Origin: CAWGCA01 sp963820955 | GTDB taxonomy: Bacteria > Pseudomonadota > Gammaproteobacteria > Chromatiales > Chromatiaceae | NCBI GenBank assembly: GCA_963820955.1 | Contig: CAWGCA010000019.1 | Location: forward strand, 1-56,532 | Length of the DNA stretch: 56,532 nucleotides | Direction of reading: 5' to 3' | Part shown: positions 34,362 through 42,953 of the stretch, piece after piece | Position numbering within the stretch: position 1 is the stretch's first letter | Layout of the letters: the number at the start of each line of letters is the position of its first letter | The notes under the pieces: model-generated | The model's input: only the letters and a program-made list of their open reading frames with translations | What the model was told of the DNA's origin: nothing | The model's database searches: none | Made by a program: the position numbers and the translations under genes

Positions 34362-34854
34362 AGACCACCCCCAGGTGTTTCTCGAAACGACTGGCAATTG
34401 CCCGGGTCGCCTCCTCCGGGTCCTGCGAACTGACGTTGATCCAATGCACAAACAGGGAATCCTCACGGATATCCACTACCAGCGTGCCGGGAGTCAGGGT
34501 GATGGAATTGGCGAGCGCCAGACGGCCGAGGGGTGTTTTCAAGTTGGTCTTCACCTCGACGATGCCCGGCTGTATATCGATTTTCGGCGAAAAGACCAGG
34601 CGTGCCACGTTCAGATTGGCCTTCACCAGCTCGGCCAGGAAGACCCCCAGATAGAGCAGATAGTGGTACATCCCAACGGGTGACCAGCGAATATGTTCCC
34701 AGACACGGCCAAAGGAGGAAAAGAGATAAGCCAGTATCCCGGTTATCAGGGCACCTGTTACCACCACCTCTGCAGCCAGCGATGCATTGGCGATGAGCCA
34801 GATCGCCATCAGTGTAATCCAGAGATTGATGAACGGCCGTGTGGAGGTCAGCAT
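34354..34854 (-). CDS. mrpE: MrpE / MnhE subunit
   Basis: First gene of the operon; 166 residues with an N-terminal pair of membrane helices and a soluble C-terminal domain. The family signature LANSITLTPGTLVVDIREDSLFVHWINV is recognised from LANSITLTPGTLVVDI followed by FVHWINV. MrpE is needed for assembly or activity of Mrp antiporters. No strong ribosome-binding site precedes the ATG. An extended -10 promoter lies about 60 bases upstream. Confidence 0.92.
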   Translation of the reverse strand: MLTSTRPFINLWITLMAIWLIANASLAAEVVVTGALITGILAYLFSSFGRVWEHIRWSPVGMYHYLLYLGVFLAELVKANLNVARLVFSPKIDIQPGIVEVKTNLKTPLGRLALANSITLTPGTLVVDIREDSLFVHWINVSSQDPEEATRAIASRFEKHLGVVFG

Positions 34855-34914
34855 GAGCTAAAAATTGTCCCTGTACTGCGGATCAATGTGATTCGGGTTC
34901 TCAAATGTGGGCGC

Positions 34915-34942
34915 AGCATACCAGCAATGCACCATATATCAA
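34915..34942 (-). promoter_or_regulatory. Putative sigma-70 promoter of the Mrp/complex I-like operon
   Basis: Minus-strand TTGATA, a 16-base spacer ending TGG (extended -10 TGn) and TATGCT, ending about 60 bases before the mrpE start. This is the best promoter-like match in the 564-base gap upstream of mrpE; the remainder of the gap holds a REP palindrome and no gene. Confidence 0.5.
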
Positions 34943-35366
34943 CCGACCAAATCACTATTTAAAGAAACTGTAATATTTCAAGATCCAGGCTATCCCCGGT
35001 CCCTGACGACAGGAACGAAAATGGGCACCACCGAACGTTGAATTATTGACGTTCATGCAACCTTTAGCAATTACCGTGCCCGAATTATTGCATCTATGGA
35101 ATCGCAAGGATTCAGGATTGGGCAGCGGCCGGATCAGAGGCTGCGGCAGGCCTTTTTCATGCTCGAAGAAAAGTGGCCAGGAGTCGCGGTCCGGCAAGTT
35201 GGGTTGCGACCGAATCACATGCACCCCCCTGAAAACCGGCACCATAATAGGGCAACCGTCTTCCCCCTGCCCCTCACAAGCGCAGTGCAGCCCTGTTTAA
35301 TCCGTGATTTCGAACGAAGCGCAGCGCTGACCTGGAGCTGCCGTGCTGGAGAGCACCTTGGTTGAA

Positions 35367-35393
35367 CTGGATCCCGGCTTACGCCGGGATGAC
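35367..35393. repeat. REP-like short palindrome
   Basis: ATCCCGGCTTACGCCGGGAT with flanks CTGG and GAC, the inverse-orientation member of the REP-like family. It lies 25 bases after the stop of the OmpA-like gene and may serve as its transcript end. Confidence 0.7.
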
Positions 35394-35418
35394 TCAGCAG
35401 CACTAAATCAGCGGTACC

Positions 35419-36111
35419 TCAGGTGATAGGCGACAGGATAATCTCGACACGGCGGTTGAGGGAACGCCCCTCGGCGGTGTCGTTAGTGGCAATCGGGGAA
35501 TTTGGCCCCATCCCGCTTGTCACCAGACGCTGCGGCAGCACCTGTTGACTCTCCAGGTAGCGGGACACGCTGTAGGCCCGTTCCTGGGACAGACGCTGAT
35601 TGAGCTCGAGGCTTCCCGTGCTGTCCGTGTGCCCGATGATGTCCACGTAAGTCTGCTCGAACTCGTTAATGACCAGGGCAACCGAGTCCAGCACGGCGTA
35701 GAAGTCCGCTGAGATATTTGCGGAGCCGGTTGCAAAGGTCACATTCCCCGGCATATTCAGAATCACCTGGTCACCGACGCGGGTGACGCTGACCCCTGTC
35801 CCCTGCAACTGGGCCCGCAGTTTCGCCTCCTGCCGATCCATATAGTTACCGGCCAGCCCCCCTGCCAAGGCGCCTATGCCCGCCCCCAGCAGCACGTTCT
35901 TGCGTTTACCGCTGATGAGTGCCCCGGCGATGGCGCCACCAATGGCACCGATACCCGCCCCCTTGGTTGTTTTACTGACCTCTGTTTCACCCGTATACGG
36001 ATTGGTCGTCTCACAGCCGATAAGGGTAAGCGACATGGATGCCAGCAAAACGATCGCAAACGGTTTGATATTCAGCGCCGGCGATAGTCTCCGGGCATGA
36101 GAATAGTTCAT
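35419..36111 (-). CDS. OmpA-family lipoprotein (YiaD-like)
   Basis: A 230-residue outer-membrane lipoprotein: a signal peptide with lipobox LIGC (Cys33), two glycine-zipper segments (GAGIGAIGGAIAGALISG and GAGIGALAGGLAGNYM, about 52-90) and a C-terminal OmpA/MotB peptidoglycan-binding domain with FATGSANISADF, DIIGHTDSTG, NQRLSQERAYSV and NRRVEIILSP. GGGAG precedes the start. It anchors the outer membrane to the cell wall. It stands alone between the REP repeat and mtgA. Confidence 0.92.
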   Translation of the reverse strand: MNYSHARRLSPALNIKPFAIVLLASMSLTLIGCETTNPYTGETEVSKTTKGAGIGAIGGAIAGALISGKRKNVLLGAGIGALAGGLAGNYMDRQEAKLRAQLQGTGVSVTRVGDQVILNMPGNVTFATGSANISADFYAVLDSVALVINEFEQTYVDIIGHTDSTGSLELNQRLSQERAYSVSRYLESQQVLPQRLVTSGMGPNSPIATNDTAEGRSLNRRVEIILSPIT

Positions 36112-36294
36112 CGATATACTCCCTTTGGATTTGGTGCCTTAATCAGCGTTCAAGCATAAGAAAACCTTAGGTATTTTTCCAGGCGTTTTTCCCTGCCCGT
36201 TAACCCGGTCAACCCCATCACCTCCCCCGGTGCTATCCCCCATCGCTGGGCAAATCCCACTTCGGGTTTCGGGCAGAGGTCAGGGATTGTTCCG

Positions 36295-36981
36295 TTATTC
36301 AACCTTGTCCAGGGTCGCTACCCCCAACTGGCGCATCTGCCGTTTTATCCAGCGGATACGCTTCGACTGGTAGGTCGAGGGCCGGTTTACCTGAAACTGG
36401 TAGGGATTGGGTAGCACAACCGCCAGTCTTGCCGCCTCGTCGGCCGTGAGCCGGCCGGCAGGCTTGCCGTAAAAGTGCCTGCTGGCTGCTTCTACGCCGA
36501 ATATCCCTGGGCCGAATTCCACGATATTGAGGTACACCTCCAGAATACGCTGCTTGCTCCAGAACAGCTCGATCAGCCCGGTAAAGTAGGCCTCCACACC
36601 CTTGCGCAGCAGGCTTTTTTCTGACCATAGAAACAGATTCTTGGCCGTTTGCTGACTCAGGGTACTGGCACCTCGAAGCGCCGCGCCCTGCTGATTTGCC
36701 TCAATCGCCTTAACGATGGAATCCAGGTCAAAACCCCAATGGCTGGGGAAGTTCTGATCTTCCGCGGCAATCACCGCCAGCTGCATATTGGGGCTTATTT
36801 TTTCCAGGGAAACCCAGGAGTGACGTATCGCCTCGGGATAGCCGGCTGGCGGGGCCAGCTGCCGCTGCAGTTTCCACATCCAGGTCGGAGGGTTTACCGA
36901 ACCAAACGCAATTACCAGCAGCAGGGTAAATGCGACAAAGCCAAACCCGACCCACAGCAGTTTTCGCCACAACCAATTCAC
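36295..36981 (-). CDS. mtgA: Monofunctional peptidoglycan glycosyltransferase MtgA
   Basis: Polymerises lipid II into glycan strands at the periplasmic face of the inner membrane. One N-terminal membrane helix (LLWVGFGFVAFTLLLVIAF) is followed by the GT51 domain with catalytic Glu in VIAAEDQNFPSHWGFD, then RGASTLSQQTAKNLFLW, KRILEVYLNIVEFGPG and the C-terminal EAARLAVVLPNPYQF. I prefer the GTG at 36981 (about 228 residues, with AAGAGG just upstream, giving a normal short cytoplasmic tail). The frame stays open to a TTG at 37071, which would add 30 residues. Confidence 0.93.
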   Translation of the reverse strand: MNWLWRKLLWVGFGFVAFTLLLVIAFGSVNPPTWMWKLQRQLAPPAGYPEAIRHSWVSLEKISPNMQLAVIAAEDQNFPSHWGFDLDSIVKAIEANQQGAALRGASTLSQQTAKNLFLWSEKSLLRKGVEAYFTGLIELFWSKQRILEVYLNIVEFGPGIFGVEAASRHFYGKPAGRLTADEAARLAVVLPNPYQFQVNRPSTYQSKRIRWIKRQMRQLGVATLDKVE

Positions 36982-37270
36982 GCCTCTTGATTTCAAAAGT
37001 GATCGCCCCAGATATATCGCAGGTTTCAAAGCCCCGGGGATTATACGGAAACAGAGCCGGGAGACGACCAATGCCCCGAACAGAATTCCCTCGAGTGTGT
37101 CGGAAAAATTTACAGTTTAACCACGCAAAAATCAGGCTAGATATTTAACCCAATGTTTTTTATGAATATATCCAGATTGGTCTCTTTTTTGCTGTTCAAC
37201 CTTGTAAGGAGGCGTTTGCTGACAGGGACTTTTTATTATCCGGATTAGTTCAAATAAGAAAAAGATCACA

Positions 37271-37708
37271 ATGGAAACTAAAAAGCTCACTTCAGATCGA
37301 CAGCCCGAACGGCGGACAGAACAAATGGCACAATCGCTCCACTCCGAAGCCGTGACAAAGCCGGGGCTGTCGTATGCACTGAAACAGCATTACAGTGCAG
37401 GTCTGTTGTTCTTCGCCACCGGGATCGTCGCACTGGGCATCCTGGACGCCTTTATGACCCTGTTGCTGCTGAATACCGGCGCCGTGGTGGAGTTGAACCC
37501 GATTATGCTGGCGTTTATCGAGCATGATATCCGCCTCTTCCTGATCGCCAAAGGGATTATTACCGGTACCAGCGTAGTGGCCCTGGTGGCCTGCACCAGC
37601 GTCCCGCAATTGAGCCGATTGAACGCGATGCTGGTAATCCAGGGGCTGTTCGTGATCTATGTGATACTGATCTGTTACGAATTCCAACTGCTCTACAGGT
37701 TACTTTAG
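37271..37708 (+). CDS. DUF5658-like small membrane protein
   Basis: 145 residues: a polar 40-residue N-terminus, then three to four membrane helices (about 45-70, 86-105 and 115-140). The text LGILDAFMTLLLLNTGAVVELNPIM matches the DUF5658 pattern (helix, DAxxT, then ELNP). The function is unknown. Divergent from mtgA. The start choice is uncertain: ATG 37271 has no strong ribosome-binding site and the ATG at codon 19 is possible. Confidence 0.75.
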   Translation: METKKLTSDRQPERRTEQMAQSLHSEAVTKPGLSYALKQHYSAGLLFFATGIVALGILDAFMTLLLLNTGAVVELNPIMLAFIEHDIRLFLIAKGIITGTSVVALVACTSVPQLSRLNAMLVIQGLFVIYVILICYEFQLLYRLL

Positions 37709-37760
37709 CAGCCGGCAACCCTGTCACCAGTCCTGTGTCATTCCGGGACCTTTTGCTGAA

Positions 37761-37884
37761 GGGCACCTCGAAAAATTTGAGGTGCCCGTATGGTGCAGGG
37801 ATGCGCCACCATTTTCGTCCGCGTAAGCGCATGAAAATGAAGGCGATCGGAAAATCCCATGGAAGGGATTTTTCGAAGTACCCT
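37761..37884 (+). mobile_element. MITE family 2, copy 2
   Basis: 124 bp starting GGGCACCTCGAAAAAT and ending ATTTTTCGAAGTACCCT, i.e. imperfect 16-bp terminal inverted repeats. The interior carries GGTGCAGGGATGCGCC and CATTTTCGTCCGCGTAAGCG like copy 1. It lies 40 bases beyond the stop of the SLC13 transporter gene. Confidence 0.75.
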
Positions 37885-37924
37885 GATAAAGAGTTAAGCG
37901 ACAATCAGCACGCCAGCCACTGCG

Positions 37925-39703
37925 TTACAGTGGCCATACCCATAGGATCATAGGTATGGATACCAGGATAACCAATATCTCCAATGGTAATCCCATACGC
38001 CAGTAGTCGCCGAAGCGATAACCTCCGGGCCCTAGTATCAGGGTGTTGTTCTTGTGCCCTATAGGGGTTAGAAAAGCACAGGACGCGGCTACCGCGACCG
38101 TCATCAGAAAGGGGTCAGGGCTGACTTGGAGCCGACTGGCCATATCCACGGCTATGGGTGCTGCGATAACGGCTGTCGCCGTATTGTTCATCACATCTGA
38201 CAGCGTCATGGTGACCACCATCAACAGCGTCAACACCACAAACGGTGAATATCCGTCGGTAAAACCGATGAGCAGGTCCGCGATCAGCCCGGTGCTGCCA
38301 CTGATTTCCAGCGCACTTCCGATAGGAATCATCGAGCCCAGCAGGACAATCACAGGCCATTCCACCGAATCGTAAATCTGTCGCGGCGGGATGATATTAA
38401 AAAGCGCGTACAGAGCGACCACCGCCCCCAGTGCAAAGGGCAGGTAGAGCACACCCGTGGTAGCCAGCACGATAGCGGCGGCAAAAAAAGCGGTCGCCAG
38501 CCAGGCCTTCTCTCGCTGTACGAGTTCCAAGCCACGTTCGGCCAAGGGTAAAACCCCCAGCCAGAGACCGACCTCCTGCAGCGGTCCCCGCGGGCCAAAA
38601 AGGAGTAAGAGGTCCCCTGCCCTGATCTCCAGTTTTCGGACACGATCCCGGAATTGACGCCCCTGGCGGGAGACCCCAAGCAGGGTTACGTCATGACGAT
38701 ACTGCAACTTCAACGACAGGGCGGACCGCCCCTCGATGCGTGCACCCACCGGAACGACCCCTTCCAGCAGTGACATATCATCTCCGGTCAGCAACTTGGC
38801 ATCCTGGTTTTTAGAGCGGTAATCGAGACCGAGTATTCCCACGAATATGTCCAGGGCCGTTGGCTCCGACTCAACCACCAGCACATCTCCCGCCTCGATC
38901 CTGATCAATCTCGCCTGACCGGGAAGCCGCACGCCCCGTCTCGCCAGGCCAGCCACCACGACATCATTCTCATCCGCAATCTGATCGAGTTCGCGTACCC
39001 GTTGGCCGATGGCCGGGGATCCTTCCGGAACATGCAACTCTGCCACATAACCACCGATCTCCAGCAACTCCTTCGCCGTGTCCTGCTTTTGGCGGTCAGT
39101 TGGTATCAAGCGCCATCCCACCAGGGTGATGAATATTACTCCGGCCACTGCGCAGACCAATCCCACAGGGGTGAAATCAAACATGCCGAAACCGGTTCCG
39201 ACAGATCGCTGGCGAAACTCCGCGATAATGATATTGGGTGGTGTTCCAATCATCGTAATCATGCCACCGAGAATGGAGGCGAACGAGAGCGGCATCAGCG
39301 ACAAGGAGGGGCTGCGCTTGGCCTTGATCGCGGCATGGATATCCACCGGCATCAACAGGGCAAGCGCCGCCACATTGTTCATCAGCGCGGAAAGCGCGGC
39401 CGATATCCCCGCCATCGCTGCGATGTGTGTTTGCAATGATTGAGAAAAACGCCCCACCTGCCGCGCGACAATCTCGATCGCCCCCGAATTCGACAGGCCG
39501 CGGCTGATGATCAGAACAAAGGCAATGATGATGGTGGCGGGATGACCAAATCCGGAGAAGGCCTGCTCTTTCGGAACAACGCCGGTAATCAATGCCGCAA
39601 TCAGGGCAATAAAGGCAACGAGATCGTAACGCAGCCGCCCCCAGATCAGGAAAACGAAAACAAATAAAAGAATAGAGGCAAGTATTATCTGATCAGTGCT
39701 CAT
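37925..39703 (-). CDS. SLC13-type anion permease with two RCK_C (TrkA-C) domains
   Basis: A 592-residue inner-membrane transporter of the divalent anion:Na+ symporter / ArsB-CitM fold. The N-terminal half-transporter (about 1-190) includes FGHPATIIIAFVLIIS and the hairpin motif NNVAALALLMPV; two soluble RCK_C-like domains follow (about 215-295 and 310-395, PAIGQRVRELD and GARIEGRSALSLKL); the C-terminal half (about 410-592) has the inverted hairpin NNTATAVIAAPIA and TPIGHKNNTLILGPGGYR. Relatives move sulfate, tungstate or dicarboxylates. Both hairpins are intact. It is bracketed by two inverted MITE copies. Confidence 0.92.
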   Translation of the reverse strand: MSTDQIILASILLFVFVFLIWGRLRYDLVAFIALIAALITGVVPKEQAFSGFGHPATIIIAFVLIISRGLSNSGAIEIVARQVGRFSQSLQTHIAAMAGISAALSALMNNVAALALLMPVDIHAAIKAKRSPSLSLMPLSFASILGGMITMIGTPPNIIIAEFRQRSVGTGFGMFDFTPVGLVCAVAGVIFITLVGWRLIPTDRQKQDTAKELLEIGGYVAELHVPEGSPAIGQRVRELDQIADENDVVVAGLARRGVRLPGQARLIRIEAGDVLVVESEPTALDIFVGILGLDYRSKNQDAKLLTGDDMSLLEGVVPVGARIEGRSALSLKLQYRHDVTLLGVSRQGRQFRDRVRKLEIRAGDLLLLFGPRGPLQEVGLWLGVLPLAERGLELVQREKAWLATAFFAAAIVLATTGVLYLPFALGAVVALYALFNIIPPRQIYDSVEWPVIVLLGSMIPIGSALEISGSTGLIADLLIGFTDGYSPFVVLTLLMVVTMTLSDVMNNTATAVIAAPIAVDMASRLQVSPDPFLMTVAVAASCAFLTPIGHKNNTLILGPGGYRFGDYWRMGLPLEILVILVSIPMILWVWPL

Positions 39704-39786
39704 GGCTAGCTATCCCTTGTCACAGACAACCAAAGGGCCGCAACGGGTTGAAAACTCTCTGCACCGCAGAGCACACAGAGAACTCA

Positions 39787-39871
39787 AGGGTACTTTGAAA
39801 AATCCCTTCCATGGGGATTTCTCTATGCGTCCCTGCACCACGCGGGCAGCTCGAATTTTTCGAGGTGCCCT
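39787..39871 (-). mobile_element. MITE family 2, copy 3 (internally deleted, inverted)
   Basis: On the minus strand it begins GGGCACCTCGAAAAATTC and ends GGGATTTTTCAAAGTACCC, matching both ends of copy 2 but lacking about 40 bp of interior. It is in the opposite orientation to copy 2, on the other side of the SLC13 gene, and separates it from the hydrolase gene. Confidence 0.72.
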
Positions 39872-39882
39872 CAAGACAGACA

Positions 39883-41352
39883 TTAATTCGCCGCTTCCGG
39901 CAACTGCAGGAAATCGAGCACCCGTCGCTCGAGATAAGGGTAGAAGGGATTCCAGCGTAACCGCAGCATATCCGAGGCCGATATCCGTAACACGCCGCGC
40001 TCGCCGCGCAGGGCCAGATTCCCGAGCTGAATCCCCGGGCTGTCTTCCCTGCCCCCACCCCCATACAGCGGATCGTCTGCGGGAAACGGCACGGCCACGT
40101 GGGACAGAGAGTAGAGCCCCGAAGGCCACTCCAGCCCCAGAGGTGTTTCTGATATCCGGCTTTCACCGGACGGCTTGCGACGCACCAGCACACTCCGGCT
40201 CTGCTCATTCTCGTTGGTAACGATACTCAGCGTGAAGGGCCGGTTTGGCGCGGCAAATATGGGCTCGAATTCCAGCCGTGGATCTTTCTGGAGTATTTGC
40301 TCTATATCGGTGAAGCGGTTGATGTCAAACAGGACCAGCTCATGCGCCCCCGAAGGCAGTCCCATAAACAGCTCTTTCACCAGCACCGGTGCCGACACGG
40401 TTGCGTCGACTGCCGATTGAAAGGCCAGCACCGGCGGAAATCGCTTCAGCTCCTCAGCGCCATGAAGCGCCTGCAGGCGGGATCGAATCTCCAGGGTCAA
40501 GCGGTAGGTCTGGTCGCCGGCATTGACCGCGAAGGAGTTGTATTTAAACGGGTCGTACTCCGGCAGTATGACGTTCCACTCCAGCTTTGGGAGTCCCAGC
40601 AGGTGCCCGAGCCGCGCCTGCCAAACCGCGAGGGCCGCCAAGGGCGTCACACCGATCGCCGGCGAGATCAATACCAGCCCGGAAACCGGCGGCAGCATCG
40701 GTTCTTCCAGCGTGGTAAGGGCGTAGTGCACCGCCAGGGCACCGCCGTTCGAATAGCCGACGACATAGATCGGACGGTCACCGACCTTCTCTTGCAGATG
40801 GCGCATCGCAAGCCGCACTGCGGCGGCCATATCCTGCCAGCGCACCGTCGTGAGCCCCGAGGGGGCGGTGCCGTGCCCGGGGAGCCGCAGTCCAACCACC
40901 CAGGAACCCGCCTGGTGCAGCCGCTTCCCCAGATTGAGCAGGCTATAGGGTGAATCGGACATGCCGTGCAGCAGCAGTACACCGGCGCCAGGCGTATCTA
41001 CCGAGAACTCGAAGCTGCGGTTCCAGTCGGAAGACCAGCGCCCGGGGTCTGACAGGCTGCCACGGTGGTAGCGGTTGATAAGACCCTGATCTTGCGGCTT
41101 AACCCGCGCGTAGACCTGCTCCTCGAGCTGCGCGAACAACGCTTTCTCGAGCGCCAGATAGGCGGCAAAGTCCGGGACAGGCAGCGCCTCCGTGTATTCC
41201 GCATCAAGCGCTGCTTGGTGCCAGACCCGAAGATCAGGCCGACTGTCGAGGTAATACACCGCAACGGCCAGGAGCGCCAAGAACACGCCTAGAGCACCGT
41301 AGACGGCGGTTTTCAGAATGCGTTTGACCGTATTAACTGCAAACCGTTTCAT
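39883..41352 (-). CDS. Membrane-anchored alpha/beta hydrolase
   Basis: A 489-residue protein with one N-terminal membrane helix (about 15-34) and a large alpha/beta hydrolase domain. Core motifs: oxyanion loop LLLHGMSDSPYSL (127-139), cap-proximal RLPGHGTAPSG and nucleophile Ser201 in VVGYSNGGALAV; the acid is probably Asp in FQSAVDATVSAP and the base His in YSLSHVAVPFPADD. Resembles monoacylglycerol-lipase-like esterases, but the 90-residue N-terminal region and long C-terminus are not typical. The substrate is unknown. A MITE lies 11 bases beyond its stop codon. Confidence 0.87.
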   Translation of the reverse strand: MKRFAVNTVKRILKTAVYGALGVFLALLAVAVYYLDSRPDLRVWHQAALDAEYTEALPVPDFAAYLALEKALFAQLEEQVYARVKPQDQGLINRYHRGSLSDPGRWSSDWNRSFEFSVDTPGAGVLLLHGMSDSPYSLLNLGKRLHQAGSWVVGLRLPGHGTAPSGLTTVRWQDMAAAVRLAMRHLQEKVGDRPIYVVGYSNGGALAVHYALTTLEEPMLPPVSGLVLISPAIGVTPLAALAVWQARLGHLLGLPKLEWNVILPEYDPFKYNSFAVNAGDQTYRLTLEIRSRLQALHGAEELKRFPPVLAFQSAVDATVSAPVLVKELFMGLPSGAHELVLFDINRFTDIEQILQKDPRLEFEPIFAAPNRPFTLSIVTNENEQSRSVLVRRKPSGESRISETPLGLEWPSGLYSLSHVAVPFPADDPLYGGGGREDSPGIQLGNLALRGERGVLRISASDMLRLRWNPFYPYLERRVLDFLQLPEAAN

Positions 41353-41653
41353 GGTGTGTGTCCTCAGGCCATTGAGTCCGTATGTCGGTAACGGATCGGT
41401 AGTGATGAAGTATACTAAAAACGACCCAAGGATAGCCGAAAGTAACGGTTTCTATGGCTTCAGTTGGTCTGCATCCGAACTCGAATCGTGGTAAATTCGC
41501 AGTCGCTCAAGCAAAGTGCCGCGCAGCAATTACCCCTGGGATACCCCCCTGCGTAAAATGCAATTCGTGAACAGAGGATAGAGCGAATTGATCAGGGGCT
41601 CCTCGACTACTACGAACTTAGGCCCTAGTAACTCGTACAGGAAGATGATCGCA
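41353..41653. other. Intergenic region upstream of the PstS-like gene
   Basis: About 300 bases between divergent genes. No Pho-box-like repeat, no clear promoter and no structured element was found; a palindromic AGTATACT occurs near 41412. Confidence 0.5.
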
Positions 41654-42712
41654 ATGAAAAAATGCGTGAACAAATTTAAAGTGTTGCTATCGGTTGCTCT
41701 GTTGGTTGCAGTCGCCAGCAGCCTCGCCGCCGAGTCGAGACGGGATTACCCCATTATCGTCGGCTCTACCACCGTGTATCCCTTCGCCGCCAGGGTTGTC
41801 GATCAATTGGTTGAGACCTCCGAATTCAAGCGGCCGTTAATGCAGACCACGGGATCCGGGGGGGGGCTGATGCTGTTCTGCATCGGGACTGATGTACTGG
41901 ACCCCGACATCACCCTCTCCTCGCGCCGTATCAAGCAGTCCGAGTTCGATAGCTGCCAGAGAAACGGGATAAAGGAGATCGTCGAAGTAAAGATCGGTTA
42001 CGACGGAATCGCTGTTGCCAGCGCAGAACAGGCCGCGCCGATGGGCCTCAGTCGAAAAGAGATCTACCTGGCCCTTGCCAAAGAGGTGCCCGACCCCAAG
42101 GGGGGGAAGGAACTGATCCCGAATCCCTATAAGACCTGGCGCGACATCAACGACACACTACCAGCCCAGAAGATTAAGGTATTGGGACCGGCCCGGAGTT
42201 CCGGCACGCACTATATCTTTTCCAGGCTGGCGATGGAGGGAGGTTGCCGGACTATCGACTGGATCAGGGCGTTGAAAAGGGACGACAGCGTCAGGTACAA
42301 ATCGATCTGCCGGACACTGCGTGAAGACGGGGCATACATCGAAGCAAACGAGAGCGATGATCTGACCGTACAGAAGCTGGCATCCGATCCCGGTTTACTC
42401 GCGATCCTGAGCTTCGGAACCCTGTATCAGAACAGAGATAAAATCAGCGCCCTGGATATCGAAGGCATTAAACCCGACTTTGAGAACGTTGCTGACGACA
42501 GCTATACCATTTCGCGGCCGCTGTACCTCTACGTCAAAAAGGCCCATGTTGACGCATACCCGGGTATCAGGGAATTTCTCGCGGAGTTCACCAGCAAAAA
42601 AGCCTGGGGTGAAGGTGGTTACCTCTCTAAACTGGGCCTGGTTCCGATGCAGGAGCGCGAACGCCGGAAGTTTGCCACTGCGGCAAAAGAGTTATCCCCA
42701 CTGTCGATGTGA
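41654..42712 (+). CDS. PstS-like phosphate-binding periplasmic protein
   Basis: About 352 residues with a signal peptide (MKKCVNKFKVLLSVALL...SLAA). The PstS-family ligand loop is recognisable: YPIIVGSTTVYPFAARV near the start, TTGSGGGLMLFCIG for phosphate contacts, LSSRRIKQSEFD, and GPARSSGTHYIF. ATG 41654 has AGGAAG nine bases upstream; the frame upstream is not conserved. No pstC, pstA, pstB or phoU is near, so it is an orphan binding protein that may serve in sensing or in a distant transporter. Confidence 0.88.
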   Translation: MKKCVNKFKVLLSVALLVAVASSLAAESRRDYPIIVGSTTVYPFAARVVDQLVETSEFKRPLMQTTGSGGGLMLFCIGTDVLDPDITLSSRRIKQSEFDSCQRNGIKEIVEVKIGYDGIAVASAEQAAPMGLSRKEIYLALAKEVPDPKGGKELIPNPYKTWRDINDTLPAQKIKVLGPARSSGTHYIFSRLAMEGGCRTIDWIRALKRDDSVRYKSICRTLREDGAYIEANESDDLTVQKLASDPGLLAILSFGTLYQNRDKISALDIEGIKPDFENVADDSYTISRPLYLYVKKAHVDAYPGIREFLAEFTSKKAWGEGGYLSKLGLVPMQERERRKFATAAKELSPLSM

Positions 42713-42741
42713 CCACCGGAAAACCCATTTAGAGATCCAGA

Positions 42742-42948
42742 GCAGTGGTGCAGGGACGCACCGTTCACGAACCAAAGGATGGAATCCATCTTAAAGTAAT
42801 CAATAAATTTCTGGATCTCGGTGTGCGCCTGTAACAACTTTTCGTCATTCTGGCGAAAGCCAGAATCCATCTTTTTAGTCACCCAGAAGACTGGATCCCG
42901 GCTTTCGCCGGGATGACGGAGTACGAATAAATCAAAGGTTCCTTAGAG
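42742..42948. repeat. Repeat cluster: MITE fragment plus inverted REP pair
   Basis: Contains GGTGCAGGGACGCACC (a fragment of MITE family 2), then two REP palindromes in opposite orientation at 42846-42870 and 42891-42917, then GAGTACGAATAAATCA, a module that recurs beside REP units at 48.87, 51.02 and 51.71 kb. It lies between convergent genes and may end both transcripts. Confidence 0.65.
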
Positions 42949-42953
42949 GTTTC

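Noticed and set aside
24183..34854. Group 4 NiFe hydrogenase or standard complex I
   Set aside because: The large subunit has no CxxC pairs, no NuoEFG is present, and quinone-site residues are replaced.
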